From: JANWZL01 sp041640815
GTDB lineage: Bacteria; Pseudomonadota; Gammaproteobacteria; Burkholderiales; Thiobacillaceae
Reading direction: 5' to 3'
NCBI GenBank assembly: GCA_041640815.1
Contig: JBEPZO010000037.1
Coordinates: 1-18,689 of the forward strand
DNA: 18,689 bases
Shown here: positions 7,268-14,960 of the stretch, piece after piece
How the letters are laid out: every line of letters starts with the position of its first letter
Position numbering within the stretch: the first letter of the stretch is position 1
The notes under the pieces: generated by a model
Told to the model about the DNA's origin: nothing
The model's input: the letters and a program-made list of their open reading frames with translations, nothing else
Databases searched by the model: none
Translations under genes and position numbers: made by a program

Positions 7268-8253
7268 TTATCCCGTTACAGCCAACCGCGCTTTGCGCGC
7301 CAGCCACAGATTGACCAGCGCCAACAGGACGCTGAGCCGCGCCGTTCTTCGCCAAGCCTCGAACCAGCCAAAGGAAGTGCTCTTGTCCAATGCCCGGCGC
7401 TTGGCCGTTTCATGGCCACGTGCCGGGTGACGGGCCTGCCCTGACTTTCCGGGCGAATGTCTACCCCCTGATAACCGGCATCGGCATACACCTCGCTCTA
7501 CTGGCCGTGCAAGCGCCGATGTGCCTTCGTCACATCAATACATTGGCGGCAGTGGTCACCACCGTGTGCACTAGAGCCGACTCGGCGTCCACCCCACATG
7601 CGCCTTCATCCCACCAGGCACCGAAGGTGCCGCAGGACGCTGGCGCAAGCCAGCGGTCCCGCCGCAGGCGGGATGCGCGCAGCGCACAAAGTACCACTGC
7701 TTGCTCTTCTTCGTCGTTCGCGGCTCAGACGCTTCAACGCTCACCATCTCCGGATCACGCTCGACACGGGCGTTCTTGGTCGAGGAAGGCGCCGCAATCA
7801 AGATCGCATCCACGATGGTGCCGCTTTTGCGCATGCACCACGTTCAGTGGCAATGGCGTTGAGCAGCTCAAGCATGCGCGCGCCCAGGCCGTGCCGCTTA
7901 AAGCAGGTGGCGAAAGCGCGTTAGATACCGCTCTCGTCCGGCACGACATCCACCCCCAGGTCCAGGCCAACAAACCTGGCCACCAGCGGCGTGTCATACA
8001 GGGCTTCTTCTGCCGCCATATGCGACAGACCGAGCCATTGCTGCAGAAAGTGAAGCTCAAGCAGCTGCTCTACTGCAACCGGGGCGTCCGCCCTTGCGGC
8101 TTGCCTTCGGAGCATACGGCTTCAAAGAGCGCAACCAGCTCTTTCCAGGGCGCCACACGCTCCTTGAGCTCCAGAAACTTAAGCTTTGCGCGTGCGCTTG
8201 CTGCGCAGCTCAAAGCCCGTATACATCGTTGCCTTTAGACTCAGCTGTTTCAT
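7268..8253 (-). pseudogene. IS5-group transposase, broken
   Basis: The original gene starts MKQLSLKAT at 8253 and would end at TAA 7268-7270. Pieces in several frames give recognisable IS5 transposase blocks: LELHFLQQWLGLSHMAAEEA (helical N-terminal region), TIVDAILIAAPSSTKNARVE (first catalytic D), YADAGYQGVDIRPE (second D) and a C-terminal NLWLARKARL. An extra T near 8182 and further indels and stops break the frame. The segment carrying the third catalytic residue (the KVEHPF region of IS5) is missing. A 75-bp four-hairpin insert lies in frame after the WYF block. It is not expected to encode active transposase. Confidence 0.85.
7613..7687 (-). repeat. 75-bp in-frame four-hairpin insert, copy A
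   Basis: E. coli IS5 transposase reads QWHF-GMKAHIGVD; here 25 extra residues (VRCAHPACGG ... PSVPG) separate F from GMKAHVG. On the minus strand the insert is four consecutive stem-loops: TGCGC-TGC-GCGCA, CCCGCC-TGC-GGCGGG, GCTGGC-TTGC-GCCAGC and GGCACC-TTC-GGTGCC. All are perfect stems with 3-4-base loops. The insert is open in the transposase frame. Confidence 0.85.
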
Positions 8254-8511
8254 GTCGCTATTGTCCCATCCTGGCAGTCAGGTGGGGAGGTTGTGCAGAG
8301 TTTCGTTTGGAGGGAGCGAGCACCACGCAACACAGCAATGCACCCGCACAGCTATTCATTCAGCTCTACCCCATGGTGAGCAAGTATTTCATCAACTTTT
8401 TATCATGATCATATAAGTAATATAAGTCTGCGGCAGACCGGCGAGATATCGGCATGCAGAATTGTCCGCTGCACATGTGTGATATGCATTGCTCCAAAGG
8501 CTTGAAGATAA

Positions 8512-9417
8512 TTAAATGCCTGCAAGCCATGAGCGAAAGGCATTCCACCAGGCATGGCGCGTTTGTTCCGGGAACAGCGTCAATACCTGCAAAGATGAAA
8601 TGATTGCTAGAGCGAACGCGAGCCATTGCCAGCGACGCTGCTCACGATCGCGTTCCAAGCCGGCAACAAGCTCATACAAGACATGCGCCTGCTGCGTCAG
8701 TTCTGCGTCACGCTGCTCAAGGCGAAAACGTTCGGCGATGCCATCCCATATGAGCGGTAACTCTGTATATTCCAGTTTAACTGGGTGTCGGAAATAGCAC
8801 TGCGCGTTGAAAGCGAGCGCGCACTGTGCAACTCTCGATAGCGCGTTTGCTTTAAGATTACACTCGCTCAGTTGGTTGATCAATTCCTCCATCCGGATGC
8901 GATATGCCACGGCAAGTGCGAGCAGGACCACAGCGCGTTCGAAAGTCCCTCTTTCCAGATCGGGCGACATCATCGCCAGTCCTTGACCATCGACGCAGAT
9001 GTGTCTGTCACCACGCACTTCGAAGGCCTCTGGTTTCAGCGAGTCGCTGCCCCTCAGCCATCTAGAGGCTGCAGTGTATTGATCAGCTGTGGGTTTCTTG
9101 CCGCGTTCTATCCTTTGCCAGATGGCTCTTGCAAGCGATTTGATGTTTGTATTGTTGTTTGCCAGCGACGACGACAAATCATCAATGACGATGAATAGCT
9201 CGGTCCTGAAAGATGTGTTAGCGAAAAATACGATTCGCCAACGTTGCGTGCCATCTTCGCAGAGCGCGCATTCACAAGTTAAACCTTTGAGCAGCGGCCC
9301 TTGCAAAAATTTTACCGGAGCATCTTGAATTTTCAATTCGCTCCAAGCAGTGTTGTTGTTACAATCCTTTCGGTCTTTATAAATGCAAACGCGCGTAACT
9401 TCTCCCACTCCTGGCAT
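8512..9417 (-). CDS. Unknown protein with C-terminal membrane anchor
   Basis: A 301-residue protein I do not recognise. The N-terminal 100 residues look alpha/beta (FEVRGDRHICVDGQGLAMM follows further on). The middle is helical, and near the end a charged amphipathic helix (QQAHVLYELVAGLERDREQR) runs into one hydrophobic helix, WLAFALAIISSLQVLTLF, and a short tail. This helix-plus-C-terminal-anchor arrangement recalls RMD1/DUF155-type or CorA-like proteins, but I see no decisive motif. An in-frame stop lies just upstream of the ATG at 9417, so this or the GTG at residue 4 is the start. The gene is AT-richer than the core, suggesting transfer. It lies 200 bp downstream of the coiled-coil gene on the same strand. 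Confidence 0.75.
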   Translation of the reverse strand: MPGVGEVTRVCIYKDRKDCNNNTAWSELKIQDAPVKFLQGPLLKGLTCECALCEDGTQRWRIVFFANTSFRTELFIVIDDLSSSLANNNTNIKSLARAIWQRIERGKKPTADQYTAASRWLRGSDSLKPEAFEVRGDRHICVDGQGLAMMSPDLERGTFERAVVLLALAVAYRIRMEELINQLSECNLKANALSRVAQCALAFNAQCYFRHPVKLEYTELPLIWDGIAERFRLEQRDAELTQQAHVLYELVAGLERDREQRRWQWLAFALAIISSLQVLTLFPEQTRHAWWNAFRSWLAGI

Positions 9418-9617
9418 GAGTATACAACAACATTAATTGAACGAATCACGCAAACAGAGCAGGCACTGGGGTACAAATTATCGGTTGTTCTCTATTTGCG
9501 TGGCAGTTTGTAAATATGGAAAGCTATAGTGTGCAAAACATGTCACGAATGTTATGCGACGCCGAATCGATGGCAATTTATAGGTGTGAGGTAGATCATC
9601 AATGTGGTCAGCCCTTA

Positions 9618-10724
9618 TCATCTCTTATCGTATGCCTGGCCACCTAGCGCCTGCAGCACGCGATCACGCACCTTGCGCAGGCTCTCCAACATCGCCGCCC
9701 AATCGGCATTTGGCCCGCCCATGTTCTGTTCCCTACGTCGCGCCTGCTGTTGTCTTTGGAACTCTTCCATGGCAATGCCGCGTACGCGCTTTTCGGTCTC
9801 TTCCTTGAGCAGTGGACTATTCGGCTCAATCGACATGAGCAGGTCACGCGCCGCGCCAGATGCGCCGCGACCAAACCGCACATCGTGCAGCACGCCGAGC
9901 GCGCGTTGCGGCGCATGATCGATCGCTTTGAGCCGCTGTGTATAAACCTCGCCGAGCGCAATCTCGGCCAATACATCAGGGCCGCTGGGCCGCCCAGGCA
10001 CGGAGAAGGACATGCCCGCCTCACGCGCCGCATCAAAGCCCTCCTTGTCCCCTTCTCCTGGGTCTTTGATGGAGGTTGCCACGTAGAATGCCATCTGGCC
10101 GGCGCGCCGAACACGGTCGCGCAAATCCTGATCCTGAAGCAGCGGGTTGTCCGGATCGGCGCGCAATAGCTGCATTTCTAGCGCACAACGCAATGCAAGC
10201 GTGCCGGCAAGCGCCTCCCGCAACGAGGACGAGACTTCGTGTTCTCGCTTGAGCCTCTTGAGTCCCATATCGAACGCCGTTTTGGCCTTGGCACGCTCTT
10301 GCTCAATCTGCTCGTGCGCCTGTTTGAGCTTCTTGTGAAGATCTTCGATGTAACGCTCTGCGGCCTCGCGGTCTTTTTTGATGGTTTCTTCAAGGATTTC
10401 GATGGTTTTTTCGTAGTTTTCGATGGTTTCTTTGTAGTTTTCGACGGTTTCTTTGTAGTTTTCGATGGTTGCTTTGTAGTTTTCGATGGTTGCTTTGGCT
10501 TTTGCGAGAGTCCTTTCAAAGCCCTCTACGTTTTTTTGGGCATCGAATGCGATTTTTTGCCATCTTTCGACTTTATTGACCCAATAATCAACATCGACGC
10601 CGGAGCCAGCGCTTTGGTGAGCGTTGGCGCTTTCCATGCTTTCCATCGCATCGCGTACGGCGGCAAGTCCAGAGCCCATGATGCCCATGAATTGCATGCC
10701 CACGGATCGTGTGAATTCGCTCAT
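9618..10724 (-). CDS. Coiled-coil protein with heptad-repeat expansion
   Basis: A 368-residue hydrophilic protein. Residues about 46-165 form a long predicted coiled coil containing six near-identical 7-residue units (KATIENY, KETVENY, KETIENY and variants, about residues 74-115). The C-terminal half is helical and globular-looking (SSLREALAGTLALRCALEMQ, then LRDRVRRAGQMAFYVATSIK). No membrane helix or signal is visible. The start at 10724 is chosen because GAGGAG sits 7 bases upstream; the longer open frame to 10811 would overlap the upstream gene. It begins 23 bp after the HAD-fold gene and is very likely co-transcribed with it. No enzymatic motif is visible; a structural or scaffolding role is only an inference. 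Confidence 0.85.
   Translation of the reverse strand: MSEFTRSVGMQFMGIMGSGLAAVRDAMESMESANAHQSAGSGVDVDYWVNKVERWQKIAFDAQKNVEGFERTLAKAKATIENYKATIENYKETVENYKETIENYEKTIEILEETIKKDREAAERYIEDLHKKLKQAHEQIEQERAKAKTAFDMGLKRLKREHEVSSSLREALAGTLALRCALEMQLLRADPDNPLLQDQDLRDRVRRAGQMAFYVATSIKDPGEGDKEGFDAAREAGMSFSVPGRPSGPDVLAEIALGEVYTQRLKAIDHAPQRALGVLHDVRFGRGASGAARDLLMSIEPNSPLLKEETEKRVRGIAMEEFQRQQQARRREQNMGGPNADWAAMLESLRKVRDRVLQALGGQAYDKR
10381..10506 (-). repeat. Six tandem 21-bp repeats inside the coiled-coil gene
   Basis: Six consecutive 21-bp units at 10381, 10402, 10423, 10444, 10465 and 10486. The middle four are nearly identical (plus-strand pattern atggttnctttgtagttttcg). Because 21 bp equals one heptad, unit gain or loss would lengthen or shorten the coiled coil without changing frame. 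Confidence 0.9.
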
Positions 10725-10747
10725 GTCGATTCTCCTCGAATGTTGGT

Positions 10748-11317
10748 TTACGCCAAACGCGATATCGGCTGCGCGACGCCGACATCCGGCGCTTCGGATA
10801 GCCCATTGCACCAGCGCCGAAGCGATTGAATCACTTCGTCGTCGGACAGACCGCGATTGGGGTCGGTCCAGAGATAAATCGCGCCCCAGCGTTCTAGTAG
10901 GTGCCGATCCTGTTCAAACATCTGCGGACGGTCGTCGATCACGCACAGGCTATCGCATGCGCCGCCATCGGCGACATAGGCCTGCAGGACTTGATCAATG
11001 TAGGCGGCGTGTGGCAGGCTCGCCCGCAGCTGCGGGGCAATCCACCTGTCGGCATTGATGATGCGCGAGCCGAGCGGTTCGCCCAGTATCTCGCGCATCG
11101 CCGCATCGCTTAGGCGCGAGCGCCAGGTGGAATGGATCAGGATGGCGACATCGCTGCCTTCCAAGGCGCGCGCCAGCGCTTCCGCCCAGATGAAACGCCG
11201 CTGCGTACGAAGCTGCAGGGCGATCTGCCAAGCGGGCCTCGTGAAATCGACATGCACCGCATCCGCCGCCGGATGCAGCACGCCATCGAAGTCCAATGAG
11301 AGTATGCCGTGGGTCAA
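10748..11317 (-). CDS. HAD-fold phosphatase-like protein (HAD_SAK type)
   Basis: A 189-residue single-domain HAD protein. Motif I is LDFDGVLHP (D9 nucleophile, D11 acid/base), motif II is IHSTWRSRL (S64/T65) and motif IV is VIDDRP (D128, D129). The compact form with S-T-W-R and D-D-R-P resembles the HAD domain described in 'Swiss Army Knife' RNA-repair proteins (PF18143). That assignment is from memory; a phosphatase role is inferred from the motifs. I chose a TTG start at 11317 because AGGAGG lies 7 bases upstream; an ATG at 11335 in the same frame has no ribosome-binding site. It sits between a small unknown gene and the coiled-coil gene on one strand, so the three probably work together. 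Confidence 0.8.
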   Translation of the reverse strand: MTHGILSLDFDGVLHPAADAVHVDFTRPAWQIALQLRTQRRFIWAEALARALEGSDVAILIHSTWRSRLSDAAMREILGEPLGSRIINADRWIAPQLRASLPHAAYIDQVLQAYVADGGACDSLCVIDDRPQMFEQDRHLLERWGAIYLWTDPNRGLSDDEVIQSLRRWCNGLSEAPDVGVAQPISRLA

Positions 11318-11382
11318 TGGCTCTCCTCCTGACATGCCCCCGCTAGAAATTTTACACGCCAACCGCATCCCGTGCGGCATCT

Positions 11383-11817
11383 TTAGCCGTCGTCGTCTGC
11401 GGTCGTGGACCATCGCTTGGACTGCAGCGAGACGAAGCCGCAAAAGAGGTTGCGGCGACGGAACGGGCCAGGTGTTTCGCGAATCATGTATGCCCTGGTT
11501 TCAGGCAAGAAACCGTAAATGAGGGGCTTGGGCAGGAAGCGCTCCGGCTTTTCCGTCCACAGTGGTGGTTCGATGTCGGCGCGGCGGGCGATCAACTCCG
11601 CCACTCCTGCCAGGAAGACGTTCATCCATGCATGCGGCAGCAGGACAGGCTCCTCCTCTATCAGGGCGTACTGCCGCTCAGGGCTACGGTTGGATGGGTG
11701 AGAGAGCACATCGACGAACGTCTTGGTGAAGAGATTGAAATCTTCGGGCCTCGCCGTGAGTGCGTATCGGGCTACCTGCGCCAGCGAATATTCTTGGATG
11801 GTGAAGCGGCTGGTCAT
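11383..11817 (-). CDS. Unknown 144-residue protein, first gene of HAD operon
   Basis: A soluble protein beginning MTSRFTIQEYSLAQVARYAL. Its C-terminal part, ERFLPKPLIYGFLPETRAYM followed by TPGPFRRRNLFCGF, recalls tail motifs I associate with small toxin-antitoxin-linked helical proteins, but I cannot name the family. No helix-turn-helix, catalytic motif or membrane segment is evident. The ATG at 11817 is the only good start in the open frame, and its ribosome-binding site is weak. It ends 65 bp before the HAD gene's TTG start and is on the same strand. The context suggests it is the leading gene of a three-gene unit. Confidence 0.65.
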   Translation of the reverse strand: MTSRFTIQEYSLAQVARYALTARPEDFNLFTKTFVDVLSHPSNRSPERQYALIEEEPVLLPHAWMNVFLAGVAELIARRADIEPPLWTEKPERFLPKPLIYGFLPETRAYMIRETPGPFRRRNLFCGFVSLQSKRWSTTADDDG

Positions 11818-12172
11818 GCCTGGGGTGGAGCGGGGTGTCGTCTGGAGGATCGTAAGATCGCGGACTGGTAAAAAGGTCGCGGTAAAGAATGGATTTCAAC
11901 GCTTTCTTGCGTGTCGATCAACCCCCAGCACAGATTTGGACGCGCGCGGCTAAGTCCTCCGGCTCTTGCGTCGAGTCAAACGCGCACTTATTCGCTGCCC
12001 ATAACCTGTCCGACCCGATATCCATTTGCACTCGCGGTCATGGGCGGCCTCCTAAGGAAGCGCTGAACAATGCGAAGTTTCAGGGCGGCTGCAAGGATCA
12101 TGCGGCTTGTTGATCAATATGGGGCGATTTTTTTGTCGGTATGACTGGCACCCCCTACGAGGGCTTTCCTTT

Positions 12173-13300
12173 TTACCTCACTGCGGACGCACCAAGGCCG
12201 TCAGCGCCCATCAGCCGCCTGCGCGCTAGCATCAGGTTGGTCAGACCAAACAGCGTGAACATGCCGTTCTTCTCCAGCCCCCGATATCGCACCTTCATGT
12301 GCTTGAAGAGGTTCTTGACCACATGGAAGGCATGCTCGACTTTGGCGTGGATGCACGCTGCTCCGCGCTCCAAGGAGACATCCATCACATGGCCAAGAAA
12401 AGTGGTCTTGGCCAATGCCCGCCGCTTGCCCGGCCGCATGGCGACATGCCACGTGATGGGCTTACCTTCAAGCTCCGGGCGTTTGTCCGCCCCAAGGTAG
12501 CCCGCATCAGCAAAGACATCCGTCTCTTGTCCGTGCAGGAGCCGATGCGCTTGCGTCACATCATTCACATTGGCCGCCGTGGTCACCCCCGTGTGCATGT
12601 GGCTCGACTTGCCATCCACCCCCACACGCGCCTTCATCCCACCAGGCACCGAAGGTGCCGCAGGACGCTGGTGTTAGCCAACAGCCCCGCCGCAGGCGGG
12701 ATGCGCGCAGCGCACAAAGTGCCACTGGTTACCCTTCTGCGTCGTTCGCGGCTCAGACGCTTCAACGCTCACCATCTCCAGATCACGCTCACCGCGGGCG
12801 TTCTTGGTCGAGCTGGGGGCAGCAATGCGCGTGGCATCCACGATCGCGCCTTGGCGCATCATCAGCCCGCGCTCACTTGAGATGCGCGTTGATGCCTCAA
12901 AGATGGCACGGGTCAGATCGTGGGCTTCGAGCAAGCGGCGAAACTTCAGCAGCGTCGTGGCATCGGGCACCTCGTCTGCGCCCAAGTCCACACCGACGAA
13001 CTGCCGCACCGCGTAGCTGTCGTAGACCGCATCCTCGATGCCTTCGTCCGACAACTTAAGGCACTGCTGCGCCACGTACATGCGCAGCATGCGCTTAAGC
13101 CCCTTCGGGGGACGGCCACGATCGCCTTCTGCGTAGTGGGGGGCAATAACCTGCAACAGCTTCTCCCACGGCGTGATGGCATCGAGCTCGTTCAAAAGCG
13201 GCTGCGCCGCGTCTTGCGCTTCTTCGCAGGCCACTGCCGTTCGGCAAAACTCGTCTGTCTCTTCATCAGGGCCGCGCTCTTCCAAGATCGTCTCAGTCAC
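12173..13300 (-). pseudogene. IS5-group transposase with one in-frame stop
   Basis: A single frame runs from a GTG at 13300 to 12173 and is interrupted only by TAA at 12674-12676. The halves hold the whole IS5 transposase: RMLRMYVAQQCLKLSDEGIE, AIVDATRIAAPSSTKN (first D), VFADAGYLGADKRPE (second D) and AKVEHAFHVVKNLFKHMKVR (catalytic E). The stop lies inside a 75-bp four-hairpin insert between QWHF and GMKARVGVD. A second small insertion relative to E. coli IS5 (VSVEASEPRTT in place of HQT) precedes QKGNQW. Without readthrough or bypass the transposase would be truncated at about 208 residues. An internal GTG at 12649 could restart the C-terminal half. Confidence 0.85.
12641..12715 (-). repeat. 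75-bp in-frame four-hairpin insert, copy B
   Basis: Same position and length as copy A, and by eye identical at 69 of 75 positions. All six differences lie around the third hairpin, which here has lost perfect pairing and contains the in-frame TAA (12674-12676). Hairpins 1, 2 and 4 are unchanged and perfect. Confidence 0.85.
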
Positions 13301-13350
13301 ATCTTATAACTCACCGCCCTCTCAGGAGCGATTAAATCAGCGCTTCCTTA

Positions 13351-13618
13351 ACCCCTGTCCTCACGTACAGCGCCCCATGGTTTATGGCTCTGGTGGTTCG
13401 CTACCCCTTTCAGGGTAGATGACTTCAACCTCCAATCTCTTGGCATTTTTCCCGGCGCACGGAGCCTACCTTTATTCTATTTTATCTGTAATATGAGCAC
13501 GGATTCAGTTGTTAGACTTATGACATTTATAACTGCACCGCCATTAATCAATCAGTTGGCCGCGGCGCAATCTCCGGTGCCGCAGGCCTCTGTGCTGCTT
13601 ATTCAGTGCATCACATTT
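13351..13618. other. Non-coding stretch right of IS copy 2
   Basis: No credible gene is visible. The stretch is moderately AT-rich and lies downstream of the metallopeptidase gene. No T-tract terminator was recognised. It may hold remnants of an older insertion, but nothing identifiable. Confidence 0.4.
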
Positions 13619-14908
13619 TCAGCCTGCTTGGTTTTCTTGCAGATTCATCAACAAATCGTCTGAAGCCTTGGCCTCCATCCATTCCTCCAGTAAAGAAACA
13701 CATTCGTGGCGACTTTTCTGTTTTGCGTAGTCTATGGCGGTCTTACCATGCTTGTCCTGTCGATTGAAGTCTGCGCCGGCTGTAAGCAGGAGTTGCATGA
13801 CGTCTGTGTGTCCATAGTATGCTGCCACCACCAACGCCGTCCAATCATCTTTACCAGCTGCATTGACGTTCGCACCTGCGTAGATCAGCATGTGGACAAT
13901 CTCTGTGTACCCACCTTGTACGGCGAGCATCAGTGTCGTCCATCCGTGTTGGTCTGTCGCATGAATATCTGCACCGGCTTTGAGGAGCATGCGCACTATC
14001 TCGGCATGCCCTTCGCTAGCTGCCCACATTAGTGCAGTACGACCGAGGCAGTCTATAGCATTGACATTTAGACCTTTCTCGATCAGACTCCGCACCTCTT
14101 CGAGTTTACCGAGCGTGGCCGCAGATGCCAAATCTAGTGGGTTGTTGAGATCCATCGGCGCGATTAATTTTCTGAACAATTCAGTTAACACACTTTTGTC
14201 TGTTTTGCCGACGTTAGTTCTTGCGTAATTGAGCCAATCATTTTTTTCTGTAGTTTTGGCTTCAATATCGGCTTTACAATTCCGCCACGCCCACCATTCT
14301 TGAATTCCATGCTCGAATAGATCTAAACCTAGACGATAATTTGGTGGCTGTTTCGATATGAAATCTTTGGCGTACCCTAATAAACTTTCTTGATCTAGAA
14401 ATGATAACCCATAACTATCCGCTACTGCGAAATAATTTAACGTGATCAAATTAGCCATGGGTTCTTCCATCCATTTGTAAAAATCGTCGCTTTGCTGGTA
14501 TAGTGCTCCTGGATGCGCGTGCATTAGTGCGTGAGCATATTCGTGGATAATAACTTTTGCAGTCAATAATGCAGCCTCTTTGTAGTTTGCTGCGTGCATC
14601 CTGATTCTTTCTGGGCATAGAAAAACAGCAGGCATATCATAGTTAAACAATTGGCCAGAATGTTTGTATACGCCAAGCCATTCGGTAGGAGGTAGTCCAC
14701 CATTATCTGAGTGCCAACTTTCGATTGGCTCAATCGCCTGCATTTTTTTAGGAGAGACAAGAAAAATAGGTATTGAGCGCATCAGTCTTGAGATTGTATC
14801 GCATATATGCGGTTTATTATGTAGTTCTGCAAAGTAGACGATGTCTTTAGCAGCAGATATCTGTAATTGCGTAATTTCATACTTTGAATCGATGTTGATG
14901 ATTTTCAT
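13619..14908 (-). CDS. HExxH metallopeptidase fused to ankyrin repeats
   Basis: A 429-residue protein. The N-terminal half carries the zinc motif HEYAH at residues 122-126 in AKVIIHEYAHALMHAHPG, with EEPMAN at 148-153 as the likely downstream glutamate ligand. That is the usual arrangement of HExxH peptidases with a third E about 25 residues on. From about residue 256 to 410 there are about five ankyrin units, for example GRTALMWAASEGHAEIVRML and AGANVNAAGKDDWTALVVAA. There is no signal peptide or membrane segment. The start at 14908 follows GGAG spaced six bases; an ATG at 14920 has no such site. The gene is clearly AT-richer than the core. The domain calls are strong; the substrate and any secretion route are unknown. 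An intracellular toxin or host-directed effector is one speculative reading. Confidence 0.88.
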   Translation of the reverse strand: MKIINIDSKYEITQLQISAAKDIVYFAELHNKPHICDTISRLMRSIPIFLVSPKKMQAIEPIESWHSDNGGLPPTEWLGVYKHSGQLFNYDMPAVFLCPERIRMHAANYKEAALLTAKVIIHEYAHALMHAHPGALYQQSDDFYKWMEEPMANLITLNYFAVADSYGLSFLDQESLLGYAKDFISKQPPNYRLGLDLFEHGIQEWWAWRNCKADIEAKTTEKNDWLNYARTNVGKTDKSVLTELFRKLIAPMDLNNPLDLASAATLGKLEEVRSLIEKGLNVNAIDCLGRTALMWAASEGHAEIVRMLLKAGADIHATDQHGWTTLMLAVQGGYTEIVHMLIYAGANVNAAGKDDWTALVVAAYYGHTDVMQLLLTAGADFNRQDKHGKTAIDYAKQKSRHECVSLLEEWMEAKASDDLLMNLQENQAG

Positions 14909-14935
14909 CTGTTTCTCCATAACAGCTCGTTATGA

Positions 14936-14950
14936 CTCAGATCGTCTGAG
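14936..14950. other. Short palindrome upstream of the metallopeptidase gene
   Basis: CTCAGA-TCG-TCTGAG is a perfect 6-bp stem with a 3-base loop, 28 bp upstream of the chosen start codon. It could be an operator or a processing structure; no T-run follows on the minus strand. Confidence 0.35.
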
Positions 14951-14960
14951 ACGAATAGGA

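Larger units (their letters stand above)
7099..8300 (-). mobile_element. Decayed IS5-group insertion sequence (copy 1)
   Basis: A 12-bp inverted repeat, CTCTGCACAACC at 7104-7115 and its complement at 8289-8300, bounds a degraded IS5-type transposase gene. The total length of about 1.2 kb matches IS5 elements. The left end abuts TTAA (7095-7098), which fits the YTAA/CTAR-type target of this group. The right terminus is less well preserved beyond the 12-bp core, so its exact limit and target duplication are uncertain. Confidence 0.75.
12056..13347 (-). mobile_element. IS5-group insertion sequence, nearly complete (copy 2)
   Basis: Terminal inverted repeats GGAAGCGCTGA at 12056-12066 and its complement at 13337-13347 bound a 1292-bp element holding one transposase gene. 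Flanking tetranucleotides are CTAA (12052-12055) and TTAA (13348-13351), consistent with the YTAA-type target of IS5 elements, though the two are not identical. The terminal repeats differ from those of copy 1, so this is a different IS species of the same group. Confidence 0.88.

Noticed and set aside
7390..8238. 282-residue plus-strand ORF over IS copy 1
   Set aside because: It lies antisense to the decayed transposase gene, whose IS5 motifs are clear on the minus strand. The plus-strand product is low-complexity and basic, with no domain.
10381..10506. Possible CRISPR array
   Set aside because: The 21-bp units are contiguous without spacers and encode heptads in a real gene; no cas genes are present.
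10239..10829. Plus-strand ORF with repeated DGFFVVF units
   Set aside because: It is the reverse reading of the 21-bp heptad repeats. The minus-strand coiled-coil protein has a strong ribosome-binding site and sensible composition.
11889..12113. 74-residue plus-strand ORF running into IS copy 2
   Set aside because: It crosses the IS terminal repeat at 12056 and has no ribosome-binding site or domain, so it is a chance frame.
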